Assembly (NCBI GenBank): GCA_964023205.1
Contig: OZ026835.1
Span: forward strand, 9,692,414-9,756,413
DNA: 64,000 nt
From: Lutraria lutraria
Taxonomy: Eukaryota > Mollusca > Bivalvia > Venerida > Mactridae
Direction of reading: 5' to 3'
The translations under genes were made by a program, and so were the position numbers. Positions 48,401-55,939 of the stretch are shown here, one piece after another (within the stretch, counting starts at the first letter, position 1; each line of letters begins with the position of its first letter). Below the pieces are notes generated by a model. That model was given only the letters and a program-made list of their open reading frames with translations. It was not told the origin of the DNA and did not search any database.

Positions 48401-48563
48401 ATAAAAGTCACAAAATGTCCTTAAATGGACAAAAGGTCACAACTGATTCCACTAATCTTCAGACTATGGTCATGTGATTTCTCTTTCAGTCTTAATTAAG
48501 GTCACACTTTTTCTTTCAATGACTGTACCTGATCTTGTGTGGAGTCTCCATAGTCCATATCAT
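27323..48563 (-). CDS. AEBP2: AEBP2 orthologue (PRC2 zinc-finger cofactor), six coding exons
   Basis: Minus-strand exons 48563-48529, 47968-47855, 46406-45817, 28562-28438, 28009-27942 and 27473-27323 have GT/AG borders and compatible phases. Together they give 1083 nt, 360 aa plus stop. Residues 1-90 are Ser/Thr/Pro-rich. Three C2H2 fingers follow: C119/C124/H136/H141, C153/C158/H174/H178 and C186/C191/H204/H208, with the AEBP2-typical CLWQGCKVYN, HSGDKPF and QGGLERHV. A Lys/Arg-rich linker (about 231-243) leads to the SUZ12/RBBP4-binding-type C-terminus with TEDYFDPG, SVTFHSTVIARRK, FLLQWTPRN and IPDEWV. In animals AEBP2 joins PRC2 in the nucleus and stimulates H3K27 methylation. Compared with the long vertebrate form, the acidic N-terminus is absent, so this resembles the short isoform; the C-terminus ends in HRYRKHRRK. 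An in-frame TAA lies 12 nt upstream of the start. Non-coding or alternative 5' exons may exist. Confidence 0.92.
27474..27941 (-). other. AEBP2 intron 5
   Basis: 468 bp between exons 5 and 6, donor ATAT|GTAAGT, acceptor TTTCAG|TATA. No repeat noted inside. Confidence 0.85.
27942..28009 (-). CDS. AEBP2: AEBP2 coding exon 5
   Basis: A 68-nt exon encoding VIARRKDVSG through WTPRN (residues 289-310) plus two bases of codon 311. It starts in phase 0 directly after HST of exon 4, restoring the HSTVIARRK motif that is strongly conserved in AEBP2. Donor GTAAGT and acceptor TTTTCTACAG are both strong. Confidence 0.92.
28438..28562 (-). CDS. AEBP2: AEBP2 coding exon 4
   Basis: A 125-nt exon encoding residues 248-288 (KTEDYFDPG...NNSVTFHST), with codon 247 split over the preceding intron. 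Acceptor ATGATTTCAG, donor CACT|GTAAGT. The D-Y/F-F-D segment and the S-V-x-FHST strand correspond to the start of the AEBP2 C-terminal region that contacts SUZ12 in vertebrates. Confidence 0.92.
28700..28740. repeat. CTAGCCC/GGGCTAG inverted repeat
   Basis: GACTAGCCCCGGGGTACGGG then CTAGAG forms a GC-rich hairpin (CTAGCCC paired with GGGCTAG) in AT-rich intron DNA. A related ACTAGCCCG lies 45 bp upstream, suggesting a degraded repeat. Confidence 0.45.
30418..30543 (+). repeat. Perfect 63-bp tandem duplication
   Basis: Two adjacent copies of a 63-bp block (aaaacaaataggtaatgttg ... tatactaaat) are identical as read, so the duplication is recent or an assembly effect. Confidence 0.85.
31098..32632 (+). 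repeat. 23-bp satellite array with higher-order structure
   Basis: About 65 tandem units of the type gacataGACAAACTTATTTATGT fill 1.5 kb. Variants (tgatatag, tgacattg, caacttatttatat, catatttttgtg) recur in fixed order. A block of about 166 bp carrying a 6-bp insertion 'atagac' repeats near 31440, 31745, 31910 and 32070, which indicates higher-order repeats. No unique spacers exist, so this is not a CRISPR. It lies inside AEBP2 intron 3. Confidence 0.92.
34740..35065 (+). repeat. Interspersed repeat, two successive copies; third at 58980-59200
   Basis: The order 'aattaaggtcaaggtcaa', 'gatatgggtggattaggga', 'tggtccaagctagcatcaac', 'tgtataagtaccaaatcatt' and 'acagtaaaa' appears at 34757-34885 and again at 34910-35030 with changes. 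A related copy starts at 58980. Adjacent copies in the same direction suggest a local duplication. Confidence 0.6.
35339..35519 (+). mobile_element. MITE, TACAGTGCAACCTCTCCA family, well preserved
   Basis: It starts TACAGTGCAACCTCTCCAGA and ends TTTGGAGAGGTTGCACTGTA, which are inverted copies of each other. Inside are CAACAACCTCCCTTCAACAAC and its inverted partner around 35450-35465. Edges read TA, as for Tc1/mariner-type insertions. Confidence 0.85.
36690..36957 (-). repeat. tRNA-derived SINE with AAT-rich tail, best copy
   Basis: On the minus strand a tRNA-like head has A box GTGGTCTAGTGATTAAGG and B box GGTTCGATTCCCGGTTGTG. The body has AGGTCACACCCTCCCGTG, TACATGGGGAAGTTGCCAG and TACTGGTTAGAATAGA. 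The 3' tail is GGCAATAAACCCAAATAAAT, ending in a short ATAA repeat. Diagnostic RNA polymerase III boxes and a simple-repeat tail make this a clear SINE. Confidence 0.85.
37908..38985 (+). repeat. Bivalve-type interspersed repeat with internal ~180-bp units
   Basis: It opens 'gagggccaagatggccctat', 'atcgctcacatgac', contains about five repeats of the series 'gacctggtgacctagttttt', 'gaccccagatgacccat', 'cattctgacaaggtttggtg', 'aagatccaatcaaaactgtg', and closes 'gacgacgcacgacgccagac', 'aaaagctcaccc', 'catgtgagctaaaaa'. GCTCAC near one end and GTGAGC near the other are inverted. I know such sequences as abundant in bivalve genomes. ORFs at 38103-38698 (minus) are its by-products. Confidence 0.75.
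39436..39588 (+). mobile_element. MITE, TACAGTCAAACCTGTG family
   Basis: It starts TACAGTCAAGCCTGCGATGA and ends acaggtttgacta. Internal order ggccatcccttg, actggccttaattg, gcctttatttggag matches the family. Confidence 0.7.
40385..40790 (+). repeat. GTCTGTCCAT-based minisatellite
   Basis: Repeats of GTCTGTCCATATCTCT and GTCAGTCCATCTAT alternate over about 400 bp with 28-46 bp periodicity. The long open frames on both strands here (rich in SVHISVCP-type repeats) come only from the repeat. Confidence 0.85.
42358..42560 (+). repeat. tRNA-derived SINE, second family
   Basis: A box TGGTCTAGTGGTTAAGGTCG, then GACTTCAAATCACTGTGACC, B box GGGTTCGAGCCTAGC, then TTTATGTGAGAATGTGAGTC, TACTGGTTCTTTCCAGGAAC, AATGGTTAAGTGAACTGTCC. 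The same order is found inverted at 58145-58338. The head is longer than a real tRNA between the boxes and lacks acceptor-stem pairing, so not a tRNA gene. Confidence 0.8.
44143..44251 (+). mobile_element. MITE, TACAGTGCAACCTCTCCA family, internally deleted
   Basis: It starts TTACAGTACAGGTGCCCTCT and ends TTTGGAGAGGTTGCACTGTA. Compared with 35339-35519, about 70 bp in the centre are missing, joining ATGATTTTTCC directly to ACTCCCAAAGGG. Confidence 0.75.
44270..44342 (+). mobile_element. MITE fragment, TACAGTCAAACCTGTG family
   Basis: The piece 'ggtggcctttgttctcaggt', 'caagttcaactgta' matches the right half of the family. Confidence 0.45.
45578..45758 (+). mobile_element. MITE, TACAGTCAAACCTGTG family
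   Basis: It starts TACAGTTGAACCTGTGTCAA and ends AAAGGTTTGACTGTA, an inverted pair. It lies 60 bp downstream of the AEBP2 exon 3 donor, within intron 3. Confidence 0.75.
45817..46406 (-). CDS. AEBP2: AEBP2 coding exon 3 (three zinc fingers)
   Basis: A 590-nt exon, residues 51-246. The acceptor TTTTTTTTCAG at 46408-46407 follows a long pyrimidine tract; the donor AAAAG|GTATGT is at 45817/45816. The open frame extends upstream of the first methionine-like codon to the acceptor, coding VPHTKDFTDILPLVSETNG. All twelve zinc ligands of the three C2H2 fingers are intact. Fingers 2 and 3 are joined by HSGDKPF, a TGEKP-type linker. A Lys/Arg cluster at the end could be a nuclear localisation or nucleosome-binding segment. 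Confidence 0.95.
46407..47854 (-). other. AEBP2 intron 2
   Basis: 1448 bp. It contains a C-run (47031-47039) followed by a partial copy of the gaccttgacctctgacct repeat (47040-47270). Nothing else recognised. Confidence 0.85.
47040..47270 (+). repeat. Partial 'gaccttgacc' interspersed repeat
   Basis: GATGACCTTGACCTCTGACC, then 'tactgatctgaaaatgcaca', 'ggtcacgcagaggttgtcat' and 'acaaactgatatgcc'. It is related to 48770-49560 and 57700-58060. Confidence 0.55.
47855..47968 (-). CDS. AEBP2: AEBP2 coding exon 2
   Basis: A 114-nt exon, residues 13-49 plus shared codons. It encodes ESPGSDVWMPTTPDTPDSLE then VAKINQTCCIVKHQLTN. The acceptor is ATATATTTTCAG and the donor CAACAG|GTACTG. Both phases fit exons 1 and 3. 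It is Ser/Thr/Pro/Asp-rich at first; I do not recognise a named motif in it. Confidence 0.85.
47969..48528 (-). other. AEBP2 intron 1
   Basis: 560 bp between donor ATCAG|GTACAG (48528) and acceptor TTTTCAG (47969). More than half is occupied by the CACATGATC array described separately. Confidence 0.75.
48110..48375 (+). repeat. Degenerate CACATGATC array, ~23-bp spacing
   Basis: About eleven variants of GATCACATGATCTC follow one another every 21-32 bp (for example near 48120, 48146, 48168, 48190, 48211, 48243, 48266, 48290, 48313, 48337 and 48365), separated by 'tctggctat' or 'tttaga' spacers. ATCACATGAT is nearly palindromic and contains CACATG. Confidence 0.75.
48529..48563 (-). CDS. AEBP2: AEBP2 coding exon 1 (start codon)
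   Basis: From ATG at 48563 the exon codes MIWTMETPHKI plus two bases, ending at donor ATCAG|GTACAG. An alternative start is the second ATG at 48551 (METPHKI). The in-frame TAA at 48575-48573, with no AG between it and the ATG, means translation of this transcript must start here. The exon's 5' limit is not defined: a weak acceptor, AAAGTCAG, lies near 48580, or transcription starts nearby. Confidence 0.7.
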
Positions 48564-48769
48564 AATAATTTATCCAAAGCTGACTTTCCTAGATGTGTCA
48601 TTAAATATATAAAACAATCAATCAAAACATGAGGTGTTTGTCAACCACAGATGCCCCTTAAAACATCAACTGGATAGTTAATTTCCTGTTATTGATATGA
48701 CAAGAATTTTACTGTGACTGAGAGTAACTGCAACCTTGGTAACAAATATTTTCAGACATTTTTTATCCT

Positions 48770-48925
48770 TTGTAAATTGTTATCTAATCTAAAGGACTGT
48801 AAGATGAATTAATCCCTAATTCACAGTGTACAAGATAGCTGTGACCTTGACCTTTGACCTCAAAATCATTATGTGTCATCTATGTGTGATAACCAACCAT
48901 GCAACCAAGTCAATCTTGTCAGGAC
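48770..48925 (+). repeat. 'gaccttgacctttgacc' interspersed repeat, left part
   Basis: 'gtgaccttgacctttgacct', 'caaaatcattatgtgtcatc' and 'gataaccaaccatgcaacca' run up to GTCAGGAC, where a transposon interrupts the repeat. It resumes at 49402. TGACCTTTGACCT at 48848-48860 is a perfect DR1-type nuclear receptor sequence on either reading. Confidence 0.7.
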
Positions 48926-49401
48926 CATAGGCACTCGATTCTGTGATTTTTATACATTTACAGACATTATTTTTCAATTTCACTCATCAAACAACGCAAA
49001 TCTGTCGAAAGAAAAATCTGCATTTTTTCCCTTATTGAGTGTATAAAATACTCCAAGGTAGTGAACTCGCCATTTTTTCGTTTGATGGTAGTGACAAATT
49101 AAGCGTGGGTCCTGTTTTTCCTTGTAAAAGCTGTCAAAACATTTAAATTTCGGGCACACTACAATGAAAGCAAGGTTCCTGGAAAGCACGTGCAGATTAG
49201 AAGGAAAGCCGGGACCCACGCTTATTTTCGTCACTACTGTCAATCGAAAAGATGGCGGCTGCACTAACCTTGGTGTTTTTATACACCCAATATAAAGGAA
49301 AAATTGAAGATTTTTCTTTCGACAGATTTGCGTTGTTTGATGGGTGAAATAGAAAAATAATGTCAGTAAACGTATAAAAATCACGAAATCGAGTGCCTAT
49401 G
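48926..49401. mobile_element. 476-bp palindromic non-autonomous DNA transposon with 8-bp TSD
   Basis: Left end CATAGGCACTCGATTCTGTG and right end CACGAAATCGAGTGCCTATG are inverted copies. The arms extend about 195 bp each (48926-49122; 49202-49401) around an ~80-bp centre. GTCAGGAC flanks it on both sides (48918-48925; 49402-49409), an 8-bp target-site duplication; removal of the element and one copy restores the host repeat. TIR start CA and 8-bp TSD fit the hAT or P superfamilies. No transposase is encoded; the antisense ORFs here are by-products of the inverted arms. Confidence 0.88.
49249..49259 (+). promoter_or_regulatory. YY1/Pho-type motif AAGATGGCGGC
   Basis: An exact match to the consensus I know for YY1 (AAGATGGCGGC), located in the right arm of the palindromic element about 690 bp upstream of the AEBP2 start codon. 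The left arm carries the paired but degraded version (AAAATGGCG, read on the minus strand). Function is inference. Confidence 0.35.
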
Positions 49402-49560
49402 GTCAGGACAGTAGTCCATGTTTTTGTGCTGAAGGTCACTGTGACTGTGACCTTGACTTTGACTTAAAACCAAAGGGGTTATCTACATGTGGTGACCAAC
49501 CTCCTAATCAATTCTCTAGTTATTGATTTGGTTACAGATGGACTGACTGCAAAGCAATAT
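49402..49560 (+). repeat. 'gaccttgacctttgacc' interspersed repeat, right part
   Basis: Continuation of 48770-48925 after the inserted element: 'agtccatgtttttgtgctga', 'aggtcactgtgactgtgacc', 'gtggtgaccaacctcctaat', 'ggttacagatggactgactg'. Compare 57800-57990. Confidence 0.65.
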
Positions 49561-50149
49561 ACCTCCAATTCTTCACAGGGAGGCAAAATCATTTATCTTT
49601 GATTGTATGCTAACACAATTAATGTATGTAATATTAGTTGCCCTTGCAACAGGGGCTATTAAGGATGTGATATAGGCAAATAAATTGTTGATACATGACA
49701 GAATTATACCACACAGAAGTTTTAATGTGGTGTCATACATATATATCACAGTATTCACAGGACATAAGTGAGGAAAAACAGTCCTCTGTAAATGAGTGAT
49801 GTATTATTACATGATGGTATTTGAACTGATCATTCATCAATGTTACTAGACTAGACCAGGTGTGTTAGAAGTATACATTTAAAGTTTTAATGACTTGATT
49901 TTTAAGTTAAGATAAAAATTTAATCATATAAAACTAAGAGTTTTTACACTAACACTGTCATCATCCAAACTTAATCAAACAACTTTTATATAGTATTTAA
50001 CAAATTCGATCATATCCAGAATCACTACTCTCTATGATATGTTATAAATGAGCTGATTATTTATTTACTGGAATTAGATAGCAACATTTTCAAACAGTAG
50101 AACAGCATGAAGATAATGAATATCACCCCTTTGTATTCAGTTCATGAAA

Positions 50150-50215
50150 AAACATATTTTTTTCTTGAATTATTCTTGCATACTTCATGAATAGTTCATG
50201 AAATATGAGGAACTA
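50150..50215. repeat. TTCATGAA-type repeat fragment
   Basis: 'agttcatgaaaaaaca', 'tgcatacttcatgaatagtt', 'catgaaatatgaggaac' closely resemble 19230-19300, suggesting a shared repeat. Confidence 0.5.
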
Positions 50216-50479
50216 TTTGACAGCTGATAACTGCAACAAGATGAGTCCATGAGACAAAGATAGAGATTCACTACTGAAAAATCTTGACAACGCAACAGAA
50301 CACAAAACCAGTTCTAGTGTTCTCCTAAAAACCTTCTGGGATCTTGGCTTGATACAACTGCATGCTGCTTTTTATCAGTTATTTAATATAAACAGAACAA
50401 ACATACATGCAAACTAGCAGGTACATGCTGAGCAAATGTACAAGAAAAGACATGATCATAATATATGTAACCAACAATG

Positions 50480-51470
50480 CCCTAATAAATGCTCCATCCT
50501 TAATGACAGCCCTCACCCTTTTTCACCCACCCATAAATGCTTCAGCCTTAATGAGAGTCCTCACCCTTTTCACCCACCCATAAATGCTTCAGCCTTAATG
50601 AGAGCCCTCACCCTTTTTCACCCACCCATAAATGCTTCAGCCTTAATGGGAGTCCTCACCCTTTTCACCCACCCATAAATGCTTCAGCCTTAATGACAGC
50701 CCTCACCCTTTTTCACTCACCCATAAATGCTCCACCCTTAATGAGAGCCCTCACCCTTTTTCACTCACCCATAAATGCTTCAGCCTTAATGAGAGCCCTC
50801 ACCCTTTTTCACTCACCCATAAATGCTTCAGCCTTAATGACAGCCCTCACCCTTTTTCACTCACCCATTAATGCTTCAGCCTTAATGAGAGCCCTCACCC
50901 TTTTTCACTCACCCATAAATGCTTCAGCCTTAATGACAGCCCTCACCCTTTTTCACCCACCCATAAATGCTTCAGCCTTAATGAGAGTCCTCACCCTTTT
51001 CACCCACCCATAAATGCTTCAGCCTTAATGACAGCCCTCACCCTTTTTCACCCACCCATAAATGCTTCAGCCTTAATGAGAGCCCTCACCCTTTTTCACC
51101 CCCATAAATGCTTCAGCCTTAATGACAGCCCTCACCCTTTTTCACCCACCCATAAATGCTTCAGCCTTAATGAGAGCCCTCACCCTTTTTCACCCACCCA
51201 TAAATGCTCCACCCTTAATGAGAGCCCTCACCCTTTTTCACTCACCCATAAATGCTCCACCCCTAATGAGAGCCCTCACCCTTTTTACCCATCCATATAT
51301 GCTTCAGCCTTAAATTATCTGAGAGCCCTCACCCTTTTTCACCCACCTTTAAATGCTTCAGTCTTAATTATCGGAGAGCCCTCACCCTTTTTCACTCACC
51401 CTTAAATGCTTCAGCCTTAATTATTGGAGAGCCCTCACCCTCTTTCACCCACCCATAAATGCAACATTCT
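50480..51470 (+). repeat. 48-bp minisatellite, about 20 copies
   Basis: Units such as CCCTCACCCTTTTTCACCCA, followed by cccataaatgcttcagcctt and aatgagag, are repeated with 47-bp variants lacking one T. Because 48 is a multiple of three, long open frames appear (LTLFHPPINASALMRA-type repeats); frame changes at the 47-bp units show they are not selected as coding. Strand asymmetry (C-rich plus strand) is strong. Confidence 0.93.
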
Positions 51471-51474
51471 AATA

Positions 51475-53980
51475 AACAAATCATAATCAGACTAATTCCC
51501 CAAATCTAAATTCAAACCTGTTAGGGCTTTTATTAGGAAATATAAGGTATGTCAAATTCACAACCTCACTGTCAAAAAAAATAAAATAGATGACAGTGAT
51601 CTTTCACAGCCAGCCAACACATCATATAATACCGGGTAACCCAATAAAGCTATTCTCTTGTCCCTATAAAAGCACAGTAACAAATGCAAGTCTTATCATT
51701 AATTATAAGTCAAAATTTAATAATATTACTTGAAGAGTCATATTCTTTCGAAGTATGCCAAGACATTGGATATACAATAAAACCTGAGGGAGTTCTAGAT
51801 GAAATATGGTTAACTATGTATGAAATGTATTACCAGAATTGGGAGTTTTAGATGAAAATATGGCCATAATAAGAACAGTTCCCTCCATGAAATATTTTTT
51901 GAAGGATTAAGCCTTTGTGACCGAAGGGTACTGCTGGTTATAAATTTGAAACCTACCTGGCAAGACAAATTTCATAGATGAGGAATCTTTGATGCTCTAA
52001 GCTTATTGGATATTGGTCACTTTGGAGTTTAAACCTATATATGTAATTGTCGGGAGTCTTACTCTGATATTAAAGTTTGAAAGATGCAAAATGACCCAGA
52101 CTGTTGGTACAATGGAAAAAAATACAAAGAAGTGATTTGATTACTCCCAAGAGACTCACCGGTATAACAACAGGTGATCACCTAGCACGTCAGTTTGACT
52201 GTATTTAATACTAACACCTTTTCAATCATTGTGCATACTATTTTAAAGCCTAAGGTTTATTAACAGACAACAAAGAAAAAGTCACAATTTACAGCAATAA
52301 TTATCCATCATGATTTTGTAATTCACAGTTGACACTGTACATCACATTAATTCAATCTTCACCTCACAGGTAAAATGAATGTCAATTTTTTCTGAATGTT
52401 GAATTATAAATTTGAACCAATTATTAGACAGTGGAAAAAGTGCACGACCTGATCTAGTTGTACACGCTAGAAATTTGTAAACAAATTCACAGCTCTAGAA
52501 ATTGCACAAATGCTACTTAACCTGCCGTCGAACTTTTGTAGCTATCAATACTGACTCGTTCTTATTTTTTTCACAAGAAAGAAGACATTTTTATTTACAA
52601 TGCAGACTGAGTACAGTAATTCAAAACCGGAGTGCAAGTGAGTTTCGCAAATTTGAGAGACAAAGAAAGCAGAACAAGGACGGACAGGAGACGGGGAACT
52701 CGTGTCGTGATCATTATTACTGTAATTTTGTGACAAAAAAATCAGATCAAAGTTTGAAATCAGATTTCTTTCTAATATCAAGTTTCTCTTAGTTTACATA
52801 TTTCTTCCTGAGTTTAGACAGACTGGCAAATAATTCACCATGTCTGCCATTCATTTATTGTAATCAAACAAGTTGGTGTCGGGACAATGCAAAACAATTT
52901 GTTTATTTTTAAGACACTTTCATAGAAGATGAAATCACTCATATTAATCATAGTTAGAATTGGTCTGATATTTGACAATATGATTTTATTGTACATTATT
53001 ACAGGGGTGTGATTACTCCAAGAGCAAAAAAGCCGAAATACCCTACCCCCATCCCCTTACTCTTGCAAAAACATCATTTTTGAGTATGTCATACTGAATC
53101 TGGACCCTTTTGTTTCAAAGATTTTAAGACAAAAAAGAGGAAATCAGCTGAAAGGAGGAAGAATCACACCCCTGTTATTATAAAACAATTAATATTAAAT
53201 AATACCAAACTGCTACTTATATGCAATTTGCACTTCTCTTGAATACTGTTCCATGATTTGGGACATACATTTTTGTGAAACCTAATGTAATATTAAGTAG
53301 GGCTGGCTGAAAAATAACAAAGTCTACTCCTAATGTCAGGATTGTTTTCTATAATAGTGTCGACATTACTAGGAATCATAATTCTCATTCTATGAAGAAG
53401 AAAGAACTTTCATATATCATCCCCATCATTATTCTAGCACTACTCTAATAATTCCTTAATGTAATCTTTAAGTAAATATATACATAATTGTATAGAATAA
53501 TTTGGCGTCAAATATCAAAGAGAGCTTATTGAATCAATCATGTCAACAATGATGTCCTATAATATTACAATGACCTGCCACATGTTGACACACTGACCCC
53601 AATGATAGTATGAACTGTTAATAATAAAACAGTCATTAAATAAACATGTATGTTCAATACCACATTTAATGATTTTTACAAAGTGTACAGATTTCATTTC
53701 ACTGACATTTTTGTTCAATAACTCTCCTATGTACACAAAGGTAGATGAGCTATGGTCTGGACTTAGTTCTAATGACATACTCTAAAGTCTACGACTGTGT
53801 CTAGTGTATTTTGATCTCAACAGTCTCAAATGTGTTTAGTGACAGGCACTCTATAAAGTCTAACTGATCTTAGTGACACATTGATCTACATTCAAGACTG
53901 TGAGTTAGTTAGTGGATTTCTCTATGGTCTAGACTGTGACAATATAGTCTTGATTGTCTAGACTAGTTCATTGACATACT
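51475..53980. other. Non-coding region; unexplained denser stretch at 52480-52800
   Basis: Mostly AT-rich without a supported gene. Around 52480-52800 open frames occur on both strands (96 codons plus, 78 codons minus), and on the minus strand GGCAG|GTTAAG near 52523 could be a splice donor of an AEBP2 5' UTR exon. On plus, ATGCAGACTGAG at 52601 runs 13 codons to a GTGAGT donor. I cannot choose between these and chance. Confidence 0.3.
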
Positions 53981-55088
53981 CTACAGTCTAGACTGGTTTT
54001 GCTGTATTACTACACATACTCTACAGTCTGAGTGTGGACTAGTTCTACTGTAATACTCCATGTACTCTACAGTCTATGTAGACTAGTTCTACTGTAATAC
54101 TCCATGTACTCTACAGTCTATGTAGACTAGTTCTACTGTAATACTCCATGTACTCTACAGTCTGAGTGTAGACTGGTTCTACTGTAATACTCCATGTACT
54201 CTACAGTCTAGACTCATTCTACTGTAACACTCCATGTACTCTACAGTCTAGACTCGTTCTACTGTAATACTCCATGTACTCTACAGTCTAGACTGGTTCT
54301 ACTGTAATACTCCATGTACTCTACAGTCTAGACTGGTTCTACTGTAATACTCCATGTACTCTACAGTCTAGACTAGTTCTACTGTAATACTCCATGTACT
54401 CTACAGTTTAGACTGGTTCTACTGTAATACTCCATGTACTCTACAGTCTAGACTTAAAGTTCTACTGTAATACTCCACGTACTCTACAGTTTAGACTTGT
54501 TCTACTGTAATACTCCATGTACTCTACAGTCTGAGTGTAGACTAGTTCTACTGTACTACTCCATGTACTCTACAGTCTAGACTCGTTCTACTGTAATACT
54601 CCATGTACTCTACAGTCTGAGTGTAGACTAGTTCTACTGTAATACTCCATGTACTCTACAGTCTAGACTGGTTCTACTGCAATACTCCATGTACTCTACA
54701 GTCTATGTTGACTAGTTCTACTGTAATACTCCATGTACTCTACAGTCTAGACTGGTTCTACTGTAATACTCCATGTACTCTACAGTCTAGACTGGTTCTA
54801 CTGTAATACTCCATGTACTCTATAGTCTAGACTGGTTCTACTGTAATACTCCATGTACTCTACAGTCTAGACTGGTTCTACTGTAATACTCCACGTACTC
54901 TACAGTCTAGACTAGTTCTACTGTAATACTCCATGTACTCTACAGTTTAGACTGGTTCTACTGTAATACTCCATGTACTCTACAGTCTAGACTGGTTCTA
55001 CTGTAGTACTCCATGTACTCTACAAACTATGTAGACTGGTTCTACCGTTCGTATTACTCCATGTACTCTACAGTCTAGACTGGTTTTA
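53980..55088 (+). repeat. 40-bp minisatellite, about 27 copies
   Basis: The unit TTCTACTGTAATACTCCATG, followed by tactctacagtctagactgg, is repeated with a few variants (tctgagtgtagact, tctatgtagact). The segment from 53765 onward has looser precursors (cagtctagact with other spacers), giving a visible origin of the array. Confidence 0.93.
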
Positions 55089-55939
55089 TTGACACCACCA
55101 TAAATTTAATAACTGACACAAAGTTGTGATAAAAAGAAATACATGTTATCAAGAAAGTATCTGATAAACCTTAAAGTTATACAAACACTAAGAGATCAAT
55201 ACAAAAGGTACATATTCAACATTTAAGTATTCAACAAAAAAAATAATGACAAACTCCATACCAGACCAGGTTCACCATGTATCTAATATTCCACAATCCT
55301 CACTCACAGATGTTCATGACAATAAATAATAGTACGGTCTGTCTTCATATTGACTGTTTCATTTCCCTGAATGAATGAGGGATTCCGTATTGATAGTAAT
55401 AAAATCTGACTGACATGTCTTACAAATCGTAATTGGTACTTGGATCTCAGCTTTGAAACAGGAGGTTTTTGAGCAGATGATGGATTCTCACTTTTCCTTA
55501 ATTACCTTAAGGCAATCTAATCAGAATAACCAAGGGTTTCCTATGAAATAAAGGGTTTATTCGTTTCTTGATGGGATCATAAACAACTCGGATTATAAAT
55601 GCCCTGTCAAGAATGCATCTGTAATTTACTCTGAGTTTATGACAGAAATTAGAATTTCAAAATGGAGGTCTATACTTTTTGTAATCCATACAGAGAAAAA
55701 CATTTGAACAAATTCATAACATTACCTAAATTCAAAGTTGAAATATCAAAGAAATGCTGAGATGGTAAACAATGTGGCTAGCCACAAACGAGAGCCTAAG
55801 GTAAAAATTTCCTGTAGAGCAGTAAACCACAGAAGGTATAAAAATCCAAGTATTTCACATACTATGTTTTTTGTTGCACATATTTCAATGAACCAGTATA
55901 CTTGATTATTTTTACCAGATTAAACTTTTTTCTCAATCA

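Noticed and set aside
48980..49439. 134-aa and 80-aa minus-strand ORFs
   Set aside because: They overlap the inverted arms of the palindromic transposon and encode nothing recognisable.
50436..51405. Three long plus-strand ORFs with repeated LTLFHPPINASALM-type peptides
   Set aside because: They are translations of a 48-bp tandem repeat; all frames are equally open and 47-bp units shift the frame.
52502..52792. 96-aa plus-strand ORF
   Set aside because: No domain or conserved motif; the start lies in AT-rich sequence and an overlapping frame on the other strand is similarly open.
53980..55088. CRISPR-like repeat-spacer pattern with 40-bp period
   Set aside because: The whole 40 bp is conserved from unit to unit; there are no variable spacers.
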